Source of the DNA: Bacillota bacterium
GTDB taxonomy: Bacteria; Bacillota; Clostridia; Lachnospirales; Lachnospiraceae
Length of the DNA stretch: 64,000 nucleotides
Reading direction: 5' to 3'
NCBI GenBank assembly: GCA_023435895.1
Contig: JAEZLH010000024.1
Coordinates: forward strand, 62,001-126,000
Under the pieces are notes generated by a model, which searched no databases, had not been told where the DNA came from, and was given only the letters and a program-made list of their open reading frames with translations. A program made the position numbers and the translations under genes. Numbering within the stretch: the first letter of the stretch is position 1; every line of letters begins with the position of its first letter. Of this stretch, positions 1 through 8,684 are shown in pieces.

Positions 1-1357
1 GTACTTCCTCCAGTTGTAGGTTATATTTGGCGAATTTATCTTTCATCTCACCAAGGGCTCTTTCACGGATCTCACTACGTTCTTGAATCAGTTCAATCAA
101 AGTCTTTGTCTGGGCCACATCTTTAAAATAAGCACTAACCAAAGGGTCAAGGGATTGATTGACTAACATATTAATATCACCAAAACGCTGGATTACCCAA
201 GGAGCCTGCTTATAATCAATATGCATTACCACCGACAAGGGAAGGGAAGGTTCAAACGCATCCTTGGTAATAATATCAACTTCTGTCAGGTTCTCATCAT
301 ATTTGTGAGAACCAATTTCGTCCTTATTCCATTTTAATATGATATTAATGGTGGGAACAAGCACCACTTTACCAGCATCCGTATTAAAGGCATATTTACC
401 TGGCATTAATGGCTTCTCTAAAACACCCTTGCAGCCTTGACCAACCAACTCACCATGCTTATAGTCAGATCCGGTAGTATCCACACCTTCCTTACCAAAG
501 AAGGATACTACAACTCCTACATATCCGATTGGAACAACGGTCTTCGGTCTGAACTCAACCGTTGCAAACAAGCGGTTTATATAATAAGTACCATCTGTCA
601 ATACCTGAATTTGCTTTCCTCGTCTTCCGTTCAACTCCAGGAATTTCTCAGGGTCTTGGAAGCTTGCATGTTCTTCTCCAACATAGGGTGCAATGATTTC
701 ACCGTCTTGAAGGGATAATCCGTCATGAACTGTAACAATACCCATATTGTCGCTTGCCTCTCCACCATGCCCCATAATAATAACAGGGTTGAATGCGTTT
801 CGCTCAAGCAGGGTCTTTTGCATGCTTACCAATTCTAACTTCTCGCTTTTTGAACTGTTAAAGATTGCTTTGATTTCACCCGGAGTAATTACCATAAACT
901 GTGCAAGATTAATTGCATATGTACCTTCTCTTAATATCCCTCTTTGAGGTCCTCTCTGACCTCCATTTTTTAAAAATCCTGTTACATCCTGAAAATTGTT
1001 AGCCTCCGGTATTACCTTACCAAGGGTCTGTGTAGGTGCCAAAGGTTTACCGTCACGAGCAAAGATATAAGCGATTTGTCCTTGCGGGATTGTAATCAGC
1101 GGGTATTTATGAATTTTGAACATTAACGCTGATTTAAAATGAATACCACCACGGAGCAAGGTGGGTGAATAACCTGCTTCCTTGTTTAGAGCAATAATTG
1201 AATCCTTTAATGAACCTCGAAAACTCCACCATTTTTCAACTACTGCCACCTGATCCGATGAAATCACCCTAAGACCAAGTATTACAAAAACCAACAAATA
1301 AAACGCTACTAAAGCTCCTACCACAATAAGTGCAACAAGTGCCTGTGGATCTAACAT
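1..1357 (-). CDS. SPFH/Band 7 (flotillin-like) membrane protein, 3' end outside window
   Basis: Open frame read leftward from ATG at 1357 to the window edge without a stop; 452 residues are visible and the C-terminus is missing. Residues about 6-27 form one hydrophobic membrane anchor, followed by a basic/aromatic stretch (EKWWSF) and a long soluble part. The GGIHFK, IPQGQIAYIF and RDGKPL segments, and the later LVNQSLDPLVSAYF plus charged helical stretch (IELIQERSEIRERALGEM), fit the large SPFH/Band 7 proteins that build membrane microdomains. A weak RBS (GAAGTGAAAA) precedes the ATG. The family assignment comes from pattern recognition, not a search. It is a different protein type from the FloA at 37214-38191. 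Confidence 0.7.
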   Translation of the reverse strand, partial: MLDPQALVALIVVGALVAFYLLVFVILGLRVISSDQVAVVEKWWSFRGSLKDSIIALNKEAGYSPTLLRGGIHFKSALMFKIHKYPLITIPQGQIAYIFARDGKPLAPTQTLGKVIPEANNFQDVTGFLKNGGQRGPQRGILREGTYAINLAQFMVITPGEIKAIFNSSKSEKLELVSMQKTLLERNAFNPVIIMGHGGEASDNMGIVTVHDGLSLQDGEIIAPYVGEEHASFQDPEKFLELNGRRGKQIQVLTDGTYYINRLFATVEFRPKTVVPIGYVGVVVSFFGKEGVDTTGSDYKHGELVGQGCKGVLEKPLMPGKYAFNTDAGKVVLVPTINIILKWNKDEIGSHKYDENLTEVDIITKDAFEPSLPLSVVMHIDYKQAPWVIQRFGDINMLVNQSLDPLVSAYFKDVAQTKTLIELIQERSEIRERALGEMKDKFAKYNLQLEEV

Positions 1358-1751
1358 AATTTTTCACTTCTTTCTTTAAGATTGTGTGTTTCATGATTAC
1401 TAATATACTCACCTTACTTACAAAATACAACAGGAATAGATTAATATTACATTAGAATAGAATTAATATTTTGATTAGGATGTTAAAAGGTCTTTCCACA
1501 GAACAGAGTTCTGGTAAAATCAAGCATAAATCTTTTGGTTTGAGCAAATTGCCATTGCCCAGAATAAACAATACCACTTAATATCTTAATCATTTCTATT
1601 CCTCGTTATTATTACTAAAAGGATGGAGTATTTTTAATATGCTAATGGAGTATTCTATAAAATTAAGAATGCAAATAAATTTGTCTTTATTAATACAAAA
1701 TTATCATGTAATATACAAAAGGAAAGAAATACAACCACAAGGAGACACCCT
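1358..1751. other. Divergent intergenic region between SPFH gene and MFS gene
   Basis: AT-rich region separating two divergent starts, so it must hold promoters for both. It contains repeat copy A (1522-1570). On the minus strand a 36-codon frame (ATG at 1593, stop at 1483) with a GAGGAA sequence upstream reads through the repeat; I do not call it a gene. Confidence 0.5.
1522..1570 (-). repeat. Dispersed intergenic repeat, copy A
   Basis: On the minus strand this reads TGTTTATTCTGGGCAATGGC and continues with CAATTTGCTCAAACCAAAAG. It matches copies B (4351), C (8543), F (43762) and G (61111) of the same family with point changes and a one-base deletion. Confidence 0.55.
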
Positions 1752-2960
1752 ATGAAATTAAGCAGCAGGAGCAAACTAGGTTTAAAGCTCCTTTCGATAA
1801 ATGCAACCATCTACATCGCATTCTCACTCTATACACCCTTCTTAAGTGCTTATTACTCGAAGTCAGGACTCAATGCAGTTGAAATTGGCATATTACTTAC
1901 AATTGGTCCCATTGTGGCAATCTTTATACAACCTTTATGGGCTATATTAAGTGATCGGACAGGTCGTCGTAAACTCATATTATGTGCAACCATCCTTGGC
2001 AGTTCTATTTCTATTTTCACTTATTATTTGGGACGTTCCTTTGTGCATTTATTTATCGCAGCAACTTTATTAGCTATTTTCAGTACTTCCATTGTTCCTT
2101 TGACCGATGCCATAACGCTGCGTTTAGCTCATAAAAATCATTTGGACTTTTCAATTATCCGAATGGGAGGCACCGTAGGTTTTGCTATCGTTGTTATCAT
2201 TGCCGGCGCCATTGTAAAAAAGAATCCAAGCATTCAATTTTTAATGGGCTTCTTCGGTTATATGGTTCTGCTCTTTTTTGTCAGCAGACTGCCAAAGGAT
2301 GAGAATAAATCAAAATCAGAACAACTCCCCCCTACTTCTCCAACCCCAAAATCAAAAAAAACTGGATTCTTTCATGTTTTTGAGACCAATCAGGTCTATT
2401 TTATGCTCGCCTTTGCATTTATCACCCAGGTCGGTCTTAGTTTTCATGGAAGTTTTATGGGAGTATATGCTTTAAAGTTAAATTTGAGCGAAGATATGAT
2501 TGCCATCATTAACTGCTGTGCCGCACTTAGTGAAATTCCTGTCCTGTTTTTTATTAACCGACTTATGAGAAAGTTCAGTACAATGAAGATGATTTCTGCC
2601 ACAAGTATTTTACTGGGCATCCGTATGTTCATTGTAACCTCAGGCGGAGTTGGAAGTATATTGATTGCTCAGTTTTTACACGGCATCACTTTTATGATTG
2701 TTTATTATAGCATTGCCGTATTTATCAGTCAGGAAGTAAAGCCACAGAATTTATCCAAGGGACAAAGTGTACTAACGATTATTCAGACGGGTATTGGAAG
2801 TATTATTGGTAATATCGTGGGTGGATATCTGGTGGATCGTTTTGGACTGGTTCACGCGTATCGCTATATGGGCGCACTTATCCTCCTTGTAGCATTGATA
2901 ATAATTATCGCACATGCTTTATATGAAAAAATTTCAACAAAAAAGCAATGTAATGATTAG
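1752..2960 (+). CDS. Major facilitator superfamily transporter (MFS_1-like)
   Basis: 402 residues with about twelve hydrophobic segments in two six-helix halves separated by a polar, Pro/Lys/Ser-rich loop near residues 183-207. The motif A region between helices 2 and 3 reads PLWAILSDRTGRRK, typical of MFS proteins. The whole looks like the LacY/NupG/3-phenylpropionate-permease-like MFS_1-like group; the substrate cannot be told. AAGGAG lies 9 bases before the ATG. The gene stands alone, divergent from the SPFH gene and convergent with the smr gene, with a shared terminator. Confidence 0.8.
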   Translation: MKLSSRSKLGLKLLSINATIYIAFSLYTPFLSAYYSKSGLNAVEIGILLTIGPIVAIFIQPLWAILSDRTGRRKLILCATILGSSISIFTYYLGRSFVHLFIAATLLAIFSTSIVPLTDAITLRLAHKNHLDFSIIRMGGTVGFAIVVIIAGAIVKKNPSIQFLMGFFGYMVLLFFVSRLPKDENKSKSEQLPPTSPTPKSKKTGFFHVFETNQVYFMLAFAFITQVGLSFHGSFMGVYALKLNLSEDMIAIINCCAALSEIPVLFFINRLMRKFSTMKMISATSILLGIRMFIVTSGGVGSILIAQFLHGITFMIVYYSIAVFISQEVKPQNLSKGQSVLTIIQTGIGSIIGNIVGGYLVDRFGLVHAYRYMGALILLVALIIIIAHALYEKISTKKQCND

Positions 2961-2982
2961 AAAATAGACTTTTATGCAAAAA

Positions 2983-3051
2983 ATTACCGCGCTCATAAAT
3001 TGGATGACAGCCCTTTTAAAAGAATGGCTTCCAATCTATGTGTGCGGTAAT
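2983..3051. terminator. Bidirectional terminator between MFS and smr genes
   Basis: Long imperfect hairpin with outer arms ATTACCGC/GCGGTAAT and an inner stem (ATTGGATGACAGCC paired with GGCTTCCAAT), followed by a T run to the right and preceded by an A run on the left. It serves the two convergent genes. Confidence 0.8.
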
Positions 3052-3056
3052 CTTTT

Positions 3057-3353
3057 TTATAATTCTCTCAATACCAAGTCCGTAGTGCCAAGATTCATTC
3101 CAAGCTCCACCCTTAAAACCTTGGAATGTTTCTTATAATCCTTTTGAATCATATCCTTAAGCTCAGTTCCGCCATGATACCCATGAACAATCCGAATCCG
3201 GTAAATGCTTTTGTTTGCACTTTTTAACGTACTGTCGATTGCTATTTTAGCCTGATATTTTGTCATTCCGTGCAGATCAAGCTCTATCATACCTGAAGTT
3301 TGTGTTTTCAATCCAATCTGCCTTCTTCCTTCTTTATTGAACAGTTGCCCCAA
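3057..3353 (-). CDS. Small Smr-domain protein
   Basis: Compact Smr (small MutS-related) domain: IELDLHGM (the LDxHGx signature) near the N-terminus and IVHGYHGGTELKDMI, which corresponds to the HGxGxGxL motif. Stand-alone Smr domains are nucleases or RNA/DNA-binding proteins. The longest frame starts at a TTG (3353) inside the end of the yccF gene and lacks an RBS; more likely starts are the TTG at 3311, 9 bases after AGAAGG, or the ATG at 3290 just before IELDLHGM. Overlap with the yccF frame suggests co-transcription. Confidence 0.8.
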   Translation of the reverse strand: MGQLFNKEGRRQIGLKTQTSGMIELDLHGMTKYQAKIAIDSTLKSANKSIYRIRIVHGYHGGTELKDMIQKDYKKHSKVLRVELGMNLGTTDLVLREL

Positions 3354-3693
3354 ATGGCATTAGTGCCAGCTTGGCGATTTTAAAATACTGCAGACCAAAT
3401 GGAATTCCAATGATTGTAACACATAATACTGCACCAAAAGTAAACGATAAAATTGCCATTGGTAAGCCAGTTACAATAAGCCATATAATATTAAGCAATA
3501 AGGACGCCGCTCCCCCTCCGTACCTTACTTCTCTTCCAAAGGGAAAAAAGCTGAGTTCGGCAAACTTAAAGCATTGGATTCCTATTGGAATGCCCACAAT
3601 GGTAATACACCAAAGTAAACCTGCTATCAGCCAGCTTACTCCAACAAAGAAGCCTCCGCATATAAACCAAATTAAATTACCTAAACACCCCAT
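3334..3693 (-). CDS. YccF-domain inner membrane protein
   Basis: 119 residues containing two tandem copies of the YccF motif: GGFFVGVSWLIAGLLWCITI with GIPIGIQCFKFAELSFFPFG, then a second half ending GIPFGLQYFKIAKLALMPFG. Four hydrophobic segments place it in the membrane. Function of the family is unknown. GGAGG lies 5 bases before the ATG. First gene of a two-gene unit with the Smr gene. Confidence 0.85.
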   Translation of the reverse strand: MGCLGNLIWFICGGFFVGVSWLIAGLLWCITIVGIPIGIQCFKFAELSFFPFGREVRYGGGAASLLLNIIWLIVTGLPMAILSFTFGAVLCVTIIGIPFGLQYFKIAKLALMPFGATVQ

Positions 3694-3721
3694 ACATCCT
3701 CCCTAAATCTTTCATATCCCT

Positions 3722-4129
3722 CTATTGTTCAACCTGTCTCGAGTTCATAAAGTCAGCAAGCCTCTTATCTGTCTGTTTAATATGATTCATCAACCAATCC
3801 AGCAGCTCCGACAGCGTCTCACTGTAAAAATCACGAGGTGAATCAATTTCAAAAATTCTTGTATTAAAAACCTTATGCCTTAAGTAATTGTGTTGACTTG
3901 CGTGCAATTCGATATCCGGATAATTATGTTGTACCATTAACCCCTCTTCAAATTCAAAATGGGATTTGATATATCGTTCCAAACGATCAATAATATCCAC
4001 AACATTAACATAATGAAAATCCTTCTTCTGTAATGTATCAAATACCTCGTTTATGATTGCTATTAATTCCTTATGCTGCTCATCAATTTCTTCATAACCC
4101 ACCGAATATACATTACTCCATTGTATCAT
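3722..4129 (-). CDS. Bacteriohemerythrin
   Basis: 135 residues, the usual length. All di-iron ligands of hemerythrin are visible: H19 (EQHKE), H57 and E61 (HFEFEE), H76 and H80 (HASQH), H116 and D121 (HIKQTD). N-terminal IQWSNVYSVGYEEIDEQH is typical of bacteriohemerythrins, which bind oxygen in the cytoplasm and serve oxygen storage, sensing or detoxification in anaerobes. AGGAGGAAAGAACT precedes the ATG. Single-gene unit. Confidence 0.95.
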   Translation of the reverse strand: MIQWSNVYSVGYEEIDEQHKELIAIINEVFDTLQKKDFHYVNVVDIIDRLERYIKSHFEFEEGLMVQHNYPDIELHASQHNYLRHKVFNTRIFEIDSPRDFYSETLSELLDWLMNHIKQTDKRLADFMNSRQVEQ

Positions 4130-4198
4130 AGTTCTTTCCTCCTATACGTGGCTGTTACTATATTATGTTATTCGCTGTAGCTCAATACTATGATGTAT

Positions 4199-4255
4199 GG
4201 TTCAAAAGCCCTGTATATAAAGTAATAATGAACTCTATTGAATGGGCTATTTGAC
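4199..4255 (+). repeat. Short inverted-repeat unit related to the dispersed family
   Basis: GGTTCAAAAGCCC (4199-4211) pairs with GGGCTATTTGACC (4243-4255) at 11 of 13 positions. The left end continues CTGTATATA, as in copy C of the dispersed repeat, so this looks like an internally diverged or deleted relative. Confidence 0.45.
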
Positions 4256-4350
4256 CAAAACATTATACTATAATATTATAATAAGACATTTATATACTTG
4301 TTGCAAGAAGAACCATGAATATTGTACGTTCTCCTCCATTTTAAGAAATA

Positions 4351-4430
4351 GGTGTCAAAAGCCCTGTTTATACTGTGGCGATGAATATTTTTACAAAGCC
4401 AAAAACTTCTCGCTTCAATGATGATGTTGA
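4351..4430 (+). repeat. Dispersed intergenic repeat, copy B
   Basis: Begins GGTGTCAAAAGCCCTG, then TTTATACTGTGGCGATG and CAAAGCCAAAAACTTC. Its best partners are copy G (61111) and copy C (8543). The plus-strand frame through it stays open for about 40 codons, but there is no start site. Confidence 0.6.
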
Positions 4431-4599
4431 GCCAAATATCCTTTTCAAAGGAGTTAATTGTGATATATTCAAGACAAACAAATGAATAAGCCCATAAAAA
4501 TAAAACTGTTAAGGTTGTATCCACCAAGTACCATATTATTTAAAACAATGTACTTGGACAACTCTCAACAGCTTTATTATCCATCTTAACTATTTATCA

Positions 4600-6189
4600 C
4601 TATTGTCTGCCGAATTCGGATAAAATCAATTCCTTGTTACGATCCTGAGCCATCTGGATACTCCAACGGTTTACGAATAATAACAACGGATTTCCCTTCA
4701 AATCTTTGATTTTCTTAGTATCCGAAGAAACACTGAGCTTGCTAATATCAATCTCTTTGTTCTCAATCCATCGAATAAATTCATATGGAAGCATCTCCAT
4801 CCTGATTTCTACTCCATATTCAGATTCTAGACGGAATTTTAATACATCAAATTGAAGGGTTCCAACCACACCGACGATGATTTCCTCCATACCAGTGTTA
4901 TATTCCTGGAAGATCTGAATCGCACCTTCCTGTGCAATCTGGGATACTCCTTTCAGGAATTGTTTTCTTTTCATGGTATCCACCTGACGGATCTTGGCAA
5001 AATGTTCCGGCGAGAAAGTAGGGATACCCTCGTAGGCAAATTTTTGATCGGTGGAACAAAGCGTATCACCAATGGAGAAGATACCCGGATCAAATACGCC
5101 AATAATATCTCCTGCATAAGCTTCTTCGATTATGGTTCTCTCCTGTGCCATCAACTGTTGAGGTTGGCTGAGACGAATTTTCTTATTACCCTGTACATGA
5201 TTTACTTCCATCCCGGCACTAAACTTGCCCGAACAGATTCTCATGAAGGCAATTCGGTCCCTGTGTGCCTTATTCATGTTGGCCTGAATCTTAAAGACAA
5301 ATGCGGAGAACTCATTTTCCATAGGATCAATTACACCTTCGGAGGACTTTCTTGGCAGGGGTGAGGTGGTCATTTCTAAGTATCTTTTCAAGAAGGCCTC
5401 TACACCAAAGTTCGTTAATGCCGAACCAAAGAATACCGGTGTAAGCTGACCGCTTAGTACAAGATTCAGGTCAAATTCACTGCTTGCTCCATCAATCAAC
5501 TCAATCTCTTCCGTTAGGATATTATGATTTTCTTTCCCAATCAAATCATCCAAAGAAGGATCGCCCAGTTCTACATCAACGGTATCCACTTCTTTCTGTC
5601 CGTTATTTGCTGCATAAAAACGATTGATGTGCTTTGATTCACGATCATATACACCCTTAAAGTTCTTACCGGAGCCAATGGGCCAGTTAATGGGACAGGT
5701 ACGAATCCCCAGAACCGTTTCAATTTCATCGAGTAATTCAAAGGTATCTCTTGATTCACGGTCCAGCTTATTAATAAATGTAAAAATCGGTATCCCACGC
5801 ATTACACATACTTTAAAGAGCTTCTGTGTCTGATTCTCCACACCCTTGGATGCATCGATAACCATGACTGCGGAATCCGCTGCCATTAAGGTACGATAGG
5901 TATCTTCGGAGAAATCCTGATGTCCCGGTGTATCCAAAATATTAATACAATAATTGTCATAATTAAACTGCATAACGGATGAGGTTACTGAAATACCTCT
6001 CTGTTTTTCAATCTCCATCCAGTCTGACACCGCATGTCTGTCGGTCTTTTTTCCTTTTACTGATCCCGCCAGATTAATGGCTCCTCCGTACAGTAGCAAC
6101 TTTTCTGTCAGTGTAGTTTTTCCTGCATCCGGATGGGATATGATGGCAAATGTTCTTCTTTTCTTTATTTCATCGGTATAATTACTCAC
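4600..6189 (-). CDS. prfC: Peptide chain release factor 3
   Basis: 529 residues, equal to the usual RF3 length. Translational GTPase: P-loop SHPDAGKTTLTEK near residue 18, switch II DTPGHQDFSEDT, NKLDRESRD for guanine recognition, followed by EF-Tu-like domain II and the RF3 C-terminal domain (VVGTLQFDVLKFRLESEYGV). It recycles RF1/RF2 from the ribosome after termination. The start is GTG at 6189, with GGAGG 8 bases upstream. A sigma-A-type promoter lies at 6226-6253. Confidence 0.97.
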   Translation of the reverse strand: MSNYTDEIKKRRTFAIISHPDAGKTTLTEKLLLYGGAINLAGSVKGKKTDRHAVSDWMEIEKQRGISVTSSVMQFNYDNYCINILDTPGHQDFSEDTYRTLMAADSAVMVIDASKGVENQTQKLFKVCVMRGIPIFTFINKLDRESRDTFELLDEIETVLGIRTCPINWPIGSGKNFKGVYDRESKHINRFYAANNGQKEVDTVDVELGDPSLDDLIGKENHNILTEEIELIDGASSEFDLNLVLSGQLTPVFFGSALTNFGVEAFLKRYLEMTTSPLPRKSSEGVIDPMENEFSAFVFKIQANMNKAHRDRIAFMRICSGKFSAGMEVNHVQGNKKIRLSQPQQLMAQERTIIEEAYAGDIIGVFDPGIFSIGDTLCSTDQKFAYEGIPTFSPEHFAKIRQVDTMKRKQFLKGVSQIAQEGAIQIFQEYNTGMEEIIVGVVGTLQFDVLKFRLESEYGVEIRMEMLPYEFIRWIENKEIDISKLSVSSDTKKIKDLKGNPLLLFVNRWSIQMAQDRNKELILSEFGRQ

Positions 6190-6225
6190 GGTAAATCCTC
6201 CAAACTATTTATCAAACTATTCCAT

Positions 6226-6253
6226 AGTATATTATAGCCAAGAACTTTGTCAA
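6226..6253 (-). promoter_or_regulatory. Predicted promoter of prfC
   Basis: Minus strand TTGACA (6248-6253), 16-base spacer, TATACT (6226-6231), about 40 bases before the GTG start of prfC. Confidence 0.6.
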
Positions 6254-6322
6254 GATATCAGTGCCTGAAACAGTAAAACTTAAGTAAAAGTTATATGATT
6301 TTGCATTAAGTTCGCCACATAT

Positions 6323-6360
6323 ACAATAAGAAGATGGGATCAACCCCATCTTCTTATTGT
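6323..6360 (-). terminator. Perfect hairpin covering the modB stop codon
   Basis: 16-bp perfect stem, ACAATAAGAAGATGGG (6323-6338) with its complement (6345-6360). The arm on the modB side includes the last codons of modB and the stop falls inside the hairpin. There is no T run after it, so it may protect mRNA rather than terminate. Confidence 0.6.
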
Positions 6361-7038
6361 ACTATCCTCCTTACCGACTACCATATTAATAAATAAAATC
6401 AGAAAGAATGATAATACCAATATAATAATCACCCATAAGCCAGCTGTATCATAATTACCGCCCGCCACCTCCGCAGCAATAGCAACCGACATCGTTCTCG
6501 TCTTACCAAGTATATTCCCTGCAAGCATTGAGGTTGCTCCATATTCACCAATTGCTCTTGCAAAAGTAAGAATCGTTCCCGACAGGATTCCCGGTCCTGC
6601 CAGCGGAATAATTAACTTCCAGAAGATTTCAAATTCTGATAAACCCAAGGTTCGTGCCGCATAGATTAAGGTTACATCCACCTGTTCAAATGCGGCTCTA
6701 GCATTCCGATACATAAGCGGAAAGGCTATGACAAATGCGGCGATTACACAGCCTGCCCAAGTTTGAACAATTTTTATATCAAAATTAAGATATAAGAATT
6801 TGCCAAAGGGTCTTCTAAGACTGAATAATAATAAAAGGAAGAAACCAGCAACCGTAGGAGGTAGAACAAGGGGCAGTGTAATAATGGAATCAATCACCCA
6901 TCTTGCTTTCTTTCCCATATTCATTACCCTTCTTGCGGTAGCGATGCCGATAAAAAAGGCTATGATTGTGGCCAGTACTCCTGTTTTAATCGATATAAAA
7001 AACGGACTAAAATCAACGGATGTAATAAAATCAAGCAT
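6340..7038 (-). CDS. modB: Molybdate ABC transporter permease
   Basis: About 232 residues with five hydrophobic helices. The cytoplasmic EAA loop (AARTLGLSEFEIFWKLIIPL) and the ModB-like AIGEYGATSMLAGN segment identify a molybdate/tungstate permease. The start used is the ATG at 7038, 7 bases after GGAGGG; an in-frame TTG at 7044 is less likely. It follows modA by about 110 bases. The usual ATPase gene modC does not follow: the next gene is prfC. Confidence 0.92.
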   Translation of the reverse strand: MLDFITSVDFSPFFISIKTGVLATIIAFFIGIATARRVMNMGKKARWVIDSIITLPLVLPPTVAGFFLLLLFSLRRPFGKFLYLNFDIKIVQTWAGCVIAAFVIAFPLMYRNARAAFEQVDVTLIYAARTLGLSEFEIFWKLIIPLAGPGILSGTILTFARAIGEYGATSMLAGNILGKTRTMSVAIAAEVAGGNYDTAGLWVIIILVLSFFLILFINMVVGKEDSTIRRWG

Positions 7039-7146
7039 ATGCAATCCCTCCTAACAGTCGATAATTTTTATTTATGATGAAATAGTCAAAAGGTGTGTTT
7101 CCTCTGTCGCAATAAACTTTGAAAGAGCTTTTATTTGACACCTTAT

Positions 7147-8028
7147 TTATTTATTAACCGTAAAACCATATTTCTCAAATATCTTTAATACCTCATCCGT
7201 GGACAGGAAGGCAAGGAAATCCTTCGCTGCTTTCTTTTGCGTATCATCTGCTTCTTTATTTACTACCTGTGCCACCGGATATACAACAGGCTTTGTCAAA
7301 CTGGTGTCCGCTGCAGTGGCCAGTATCTCAACGGAATCTTTCACCGATACCGCATCCGACTCATACACCACTCCTATTTCATTACTGGCTTCACTAACTG
7401 CGGTAAGTACTGCAGTTACGTTACTACCTTCGTTGATTTCCATTTTGGATACCTTATCCCAGATACCTAAATTCTTAAAGATATCTCTGGCATAATCACC
7501 GGCCGGAACTCCTTCTGCAGCCAGTGCTATATTCTTTGCTTTCGATACATCCTCAAAGGAGGTCACTTCTGTTTTCCCATTCTTGGGTTTGATCAATACA
7601 ACCTTATTCTTTAATAAATCCTTACTGCTATCTGGTTCGATTAATCCACCCTCTGTGAGTGTTGTCATTTGCTTCTTGGCAGCTGAGAAAAACAAATCAC
7701 ATTCCGCTCCCTCTTGGATCTGAGTCATCAATGTACCAGAGCTATCCGCATTATATGTAATCTTTACATTGGGTTGTGATGCATGATAAAGCTCAGCCAC
7801 TTCTTTCATGGCATTACTTAAACTAGCTGCGATAAATACATAAACCTCAGTTGACCCTATCTGATCGCCTGCTGATCCTGTAGGTGCCGGTGTTAAAGTT
7901 GCTGCCTTAGTAATGGAAGGTGTGGTACTGACCTTTCCACTGTCGGCTGCCTTATCATTTCCCCCGCAACCTGTTAACAGAACCATCGTCATCATCAATG
8001 ACAAAATAATTGATACATACTTCTTCAT
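7147..8028 (-). CDS. modA: Molybdate-binding lipoprotein of ABC transporter
   Basis: 293 residues. Lipoprotein signal peptide with lipobox LTGC (Cys21), then a Thr/Pro-rich linker and a type II periplasmic-binding fold. VFIAASLSNAMKEVAELY and SGTLMTQIQEGAECDLFFSA are the standard ModA oxyanion-contact segments. It captures molybdate (or tungstate) outside the membrane and passes it to ModB. First gene of modA-modB; AGGAGG 8 bases before ATG. A four-unit repeat upstream (8133-8172) may be its operator. Confidence 0.93.
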   Translation of the reverse strand: MKKYVSIILSLMMTMVLLTGCGGNDKAADSGKVSTTPSITKAATLTPAPTGSAGDQIGSTEVYVFIAASLSNAMKEVAELYHASQPNVKITYNADSSGTLMTQIQEGAECDLFFSAAKKQMTTLTEGGLIEPDSSKDLLKNKVVLIKPKNGKTEVTSFEDVSKAKNIALAAEGVPAGDYARDIFKNLGIWDKVSKMEINEGSNVTAVLTAVSEASNEIGVVYESDAVSVKDSVEILATAADTSLTKPVVYPVAQVVNKEADDTQKKAAKDFLAFLSTDEVLKIFEKYGFTVNK

Positions 8029-8132
8029 GTTATTCCTCCTTATAATTTATTGATTGCATTTCCTTATCGAACCTTCGATAGATTCATGCTGGATAACAAG
8101 TTCCATGTATTACAATTCTTTATTTATAATAC

Positions 8133-8172
8133 GTTTTGTTATGTTATATCACGTTATGTAATGTTTTGTTAT
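8133..8172 (-). promoter_or_regulatory. Four tandem 10-bp repeats upstream of modA
   Basis: Plus strand reads GTTTTGTTAT, GTTATATCAC, GTTATGTAAT, GTTTTGTTAT without gaps; one helical turn per unit places the units on the same DNA face. The position, 105-145 bases before the modA start, suits an operator. The regulator at 10653-11663 is a candidate binder; this is inference. Confidence 0.5.
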
Positions 8173-8473
8173 TGGTAGTATAAGGAGAAATTGATGTTAA
8201 AACAATGCATCAAATCTTAGAAAGAAGGCGTTATTTTCATTTAATTGTCGTCATTTTACACAATTATCTAATTATTTCAGTATAAACACAGATTCTATAG
8301 TGAGAGGAATTTATAATCCATAGTTTAACTCTTCATATGTTTAGCGTTCTTAACAATACATCTCTTTAGAGAGCTATCTTTAAAAACACTATTTTAACTC
8401 TAATGTGTAATTAGGCTTAAGTAAGAATATATTACCCTTAACTTTCTGATCGTTAGCCAATTGGGGGAACAAC

Positions 8474-8647
8474 ATGTTGGAGAAGAAAACGAAAAACATG
8501 ATTGATAGAATAGTTAGAGATTTAATAAATGAAGGTATTATTGATTCGGGTTTCAAAAACCCTGTATATACTGTGGCAACGGCAATTTACACAAAGGGGT
8601 TTGACACCCGAATCATAATCATATTGTTGAGAAAACTTTTGATATAA
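8474..8647 (+). CDS. Short open frame of 57 residues inside repeat element
   Basis: ATG at 8474 preceded by GGGGGAACAAC, a possible RBS. The product begins with a charged helix-like stretch (MLEKKTKNMIDRIVRDLI), then reads through repeat copy C (NPVYTVATAIYTKGFDTR), and ends with a hydrophobic IIIILLRKLLI tail. No known domain. Because the second half is repeat-derived, it may not be expressed. Confidence 0.25.
   Translation: MLEKKTKNMIDRIVRDLINEGIIDSGFKNPVYTVATAIYTKGFDTRIIIILLRKLLI
8543..8614 (+). repeat. Dispersed intergenic repeat, copy C, with palindromic ends
   Basis: The ends GATTCGGGTTTCAAAAACCC and GGGGTTTGACACCCGAATC are near-perfect inverted repeats, and the centre reads TGTATATACTGTGGCAACGG. 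This copy best shows the structure of the family: a short stem with a conserved loop. Confidence 0.65.
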
Positions 8648-8684
8648 AAAGCTCTCTAAAATAATAATACTCTTGTCAGAAGGT

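Larger units (their letters stand above)
4130..4599. other. Intergenic region with two related repeats
   Basis: 470 bases between the hemerythrin gene and the prfC stop. It carries a small inverted-repeat unit (4199-4255) and repeat copy B (4351-4430). An 83-codon minus-strand frame (4276-4527) runs opposite to the repeat, has no RBS and no recognisable domain; I regard it as chance. Confidence 0.5.
8365..8660. repeat. Possible 296-bp element with 11-bp terminal inverted repeats
   Basis: TTTAGAGAGCT at 8365-8375 and its exact complement AGCTCTCTAAA at 8650-8660 bracket a short frame and repeat copy C. No clear target-site duplication is visible, so a mobile origin is only suggested. Confidence 0.35.
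8029..8684. other. Intergenic region upstream of modA
   Basis: 656 bases holding, from left, the modA leader, the 10-bp tandem repeats (8133-8172), a 296-bp segment bounded by 11-bp inverted repeats (8365-8660) with a short open frame and repeat copy C, then the end of the XRE regulator gene. Confidence 0.5.

Noticed and set aside
1483..1593. 36-codon minus-strand frame with GAGGAA upstream
   Set aside because: Half of it is repeat copy A and it is too short to support.
4276..4527. 83-codon minus-strand open frame in the gap before prfC
   Set aside because: Runs opposite to repeat copy B, has no RBS and no recognisable domain; most likely chance.
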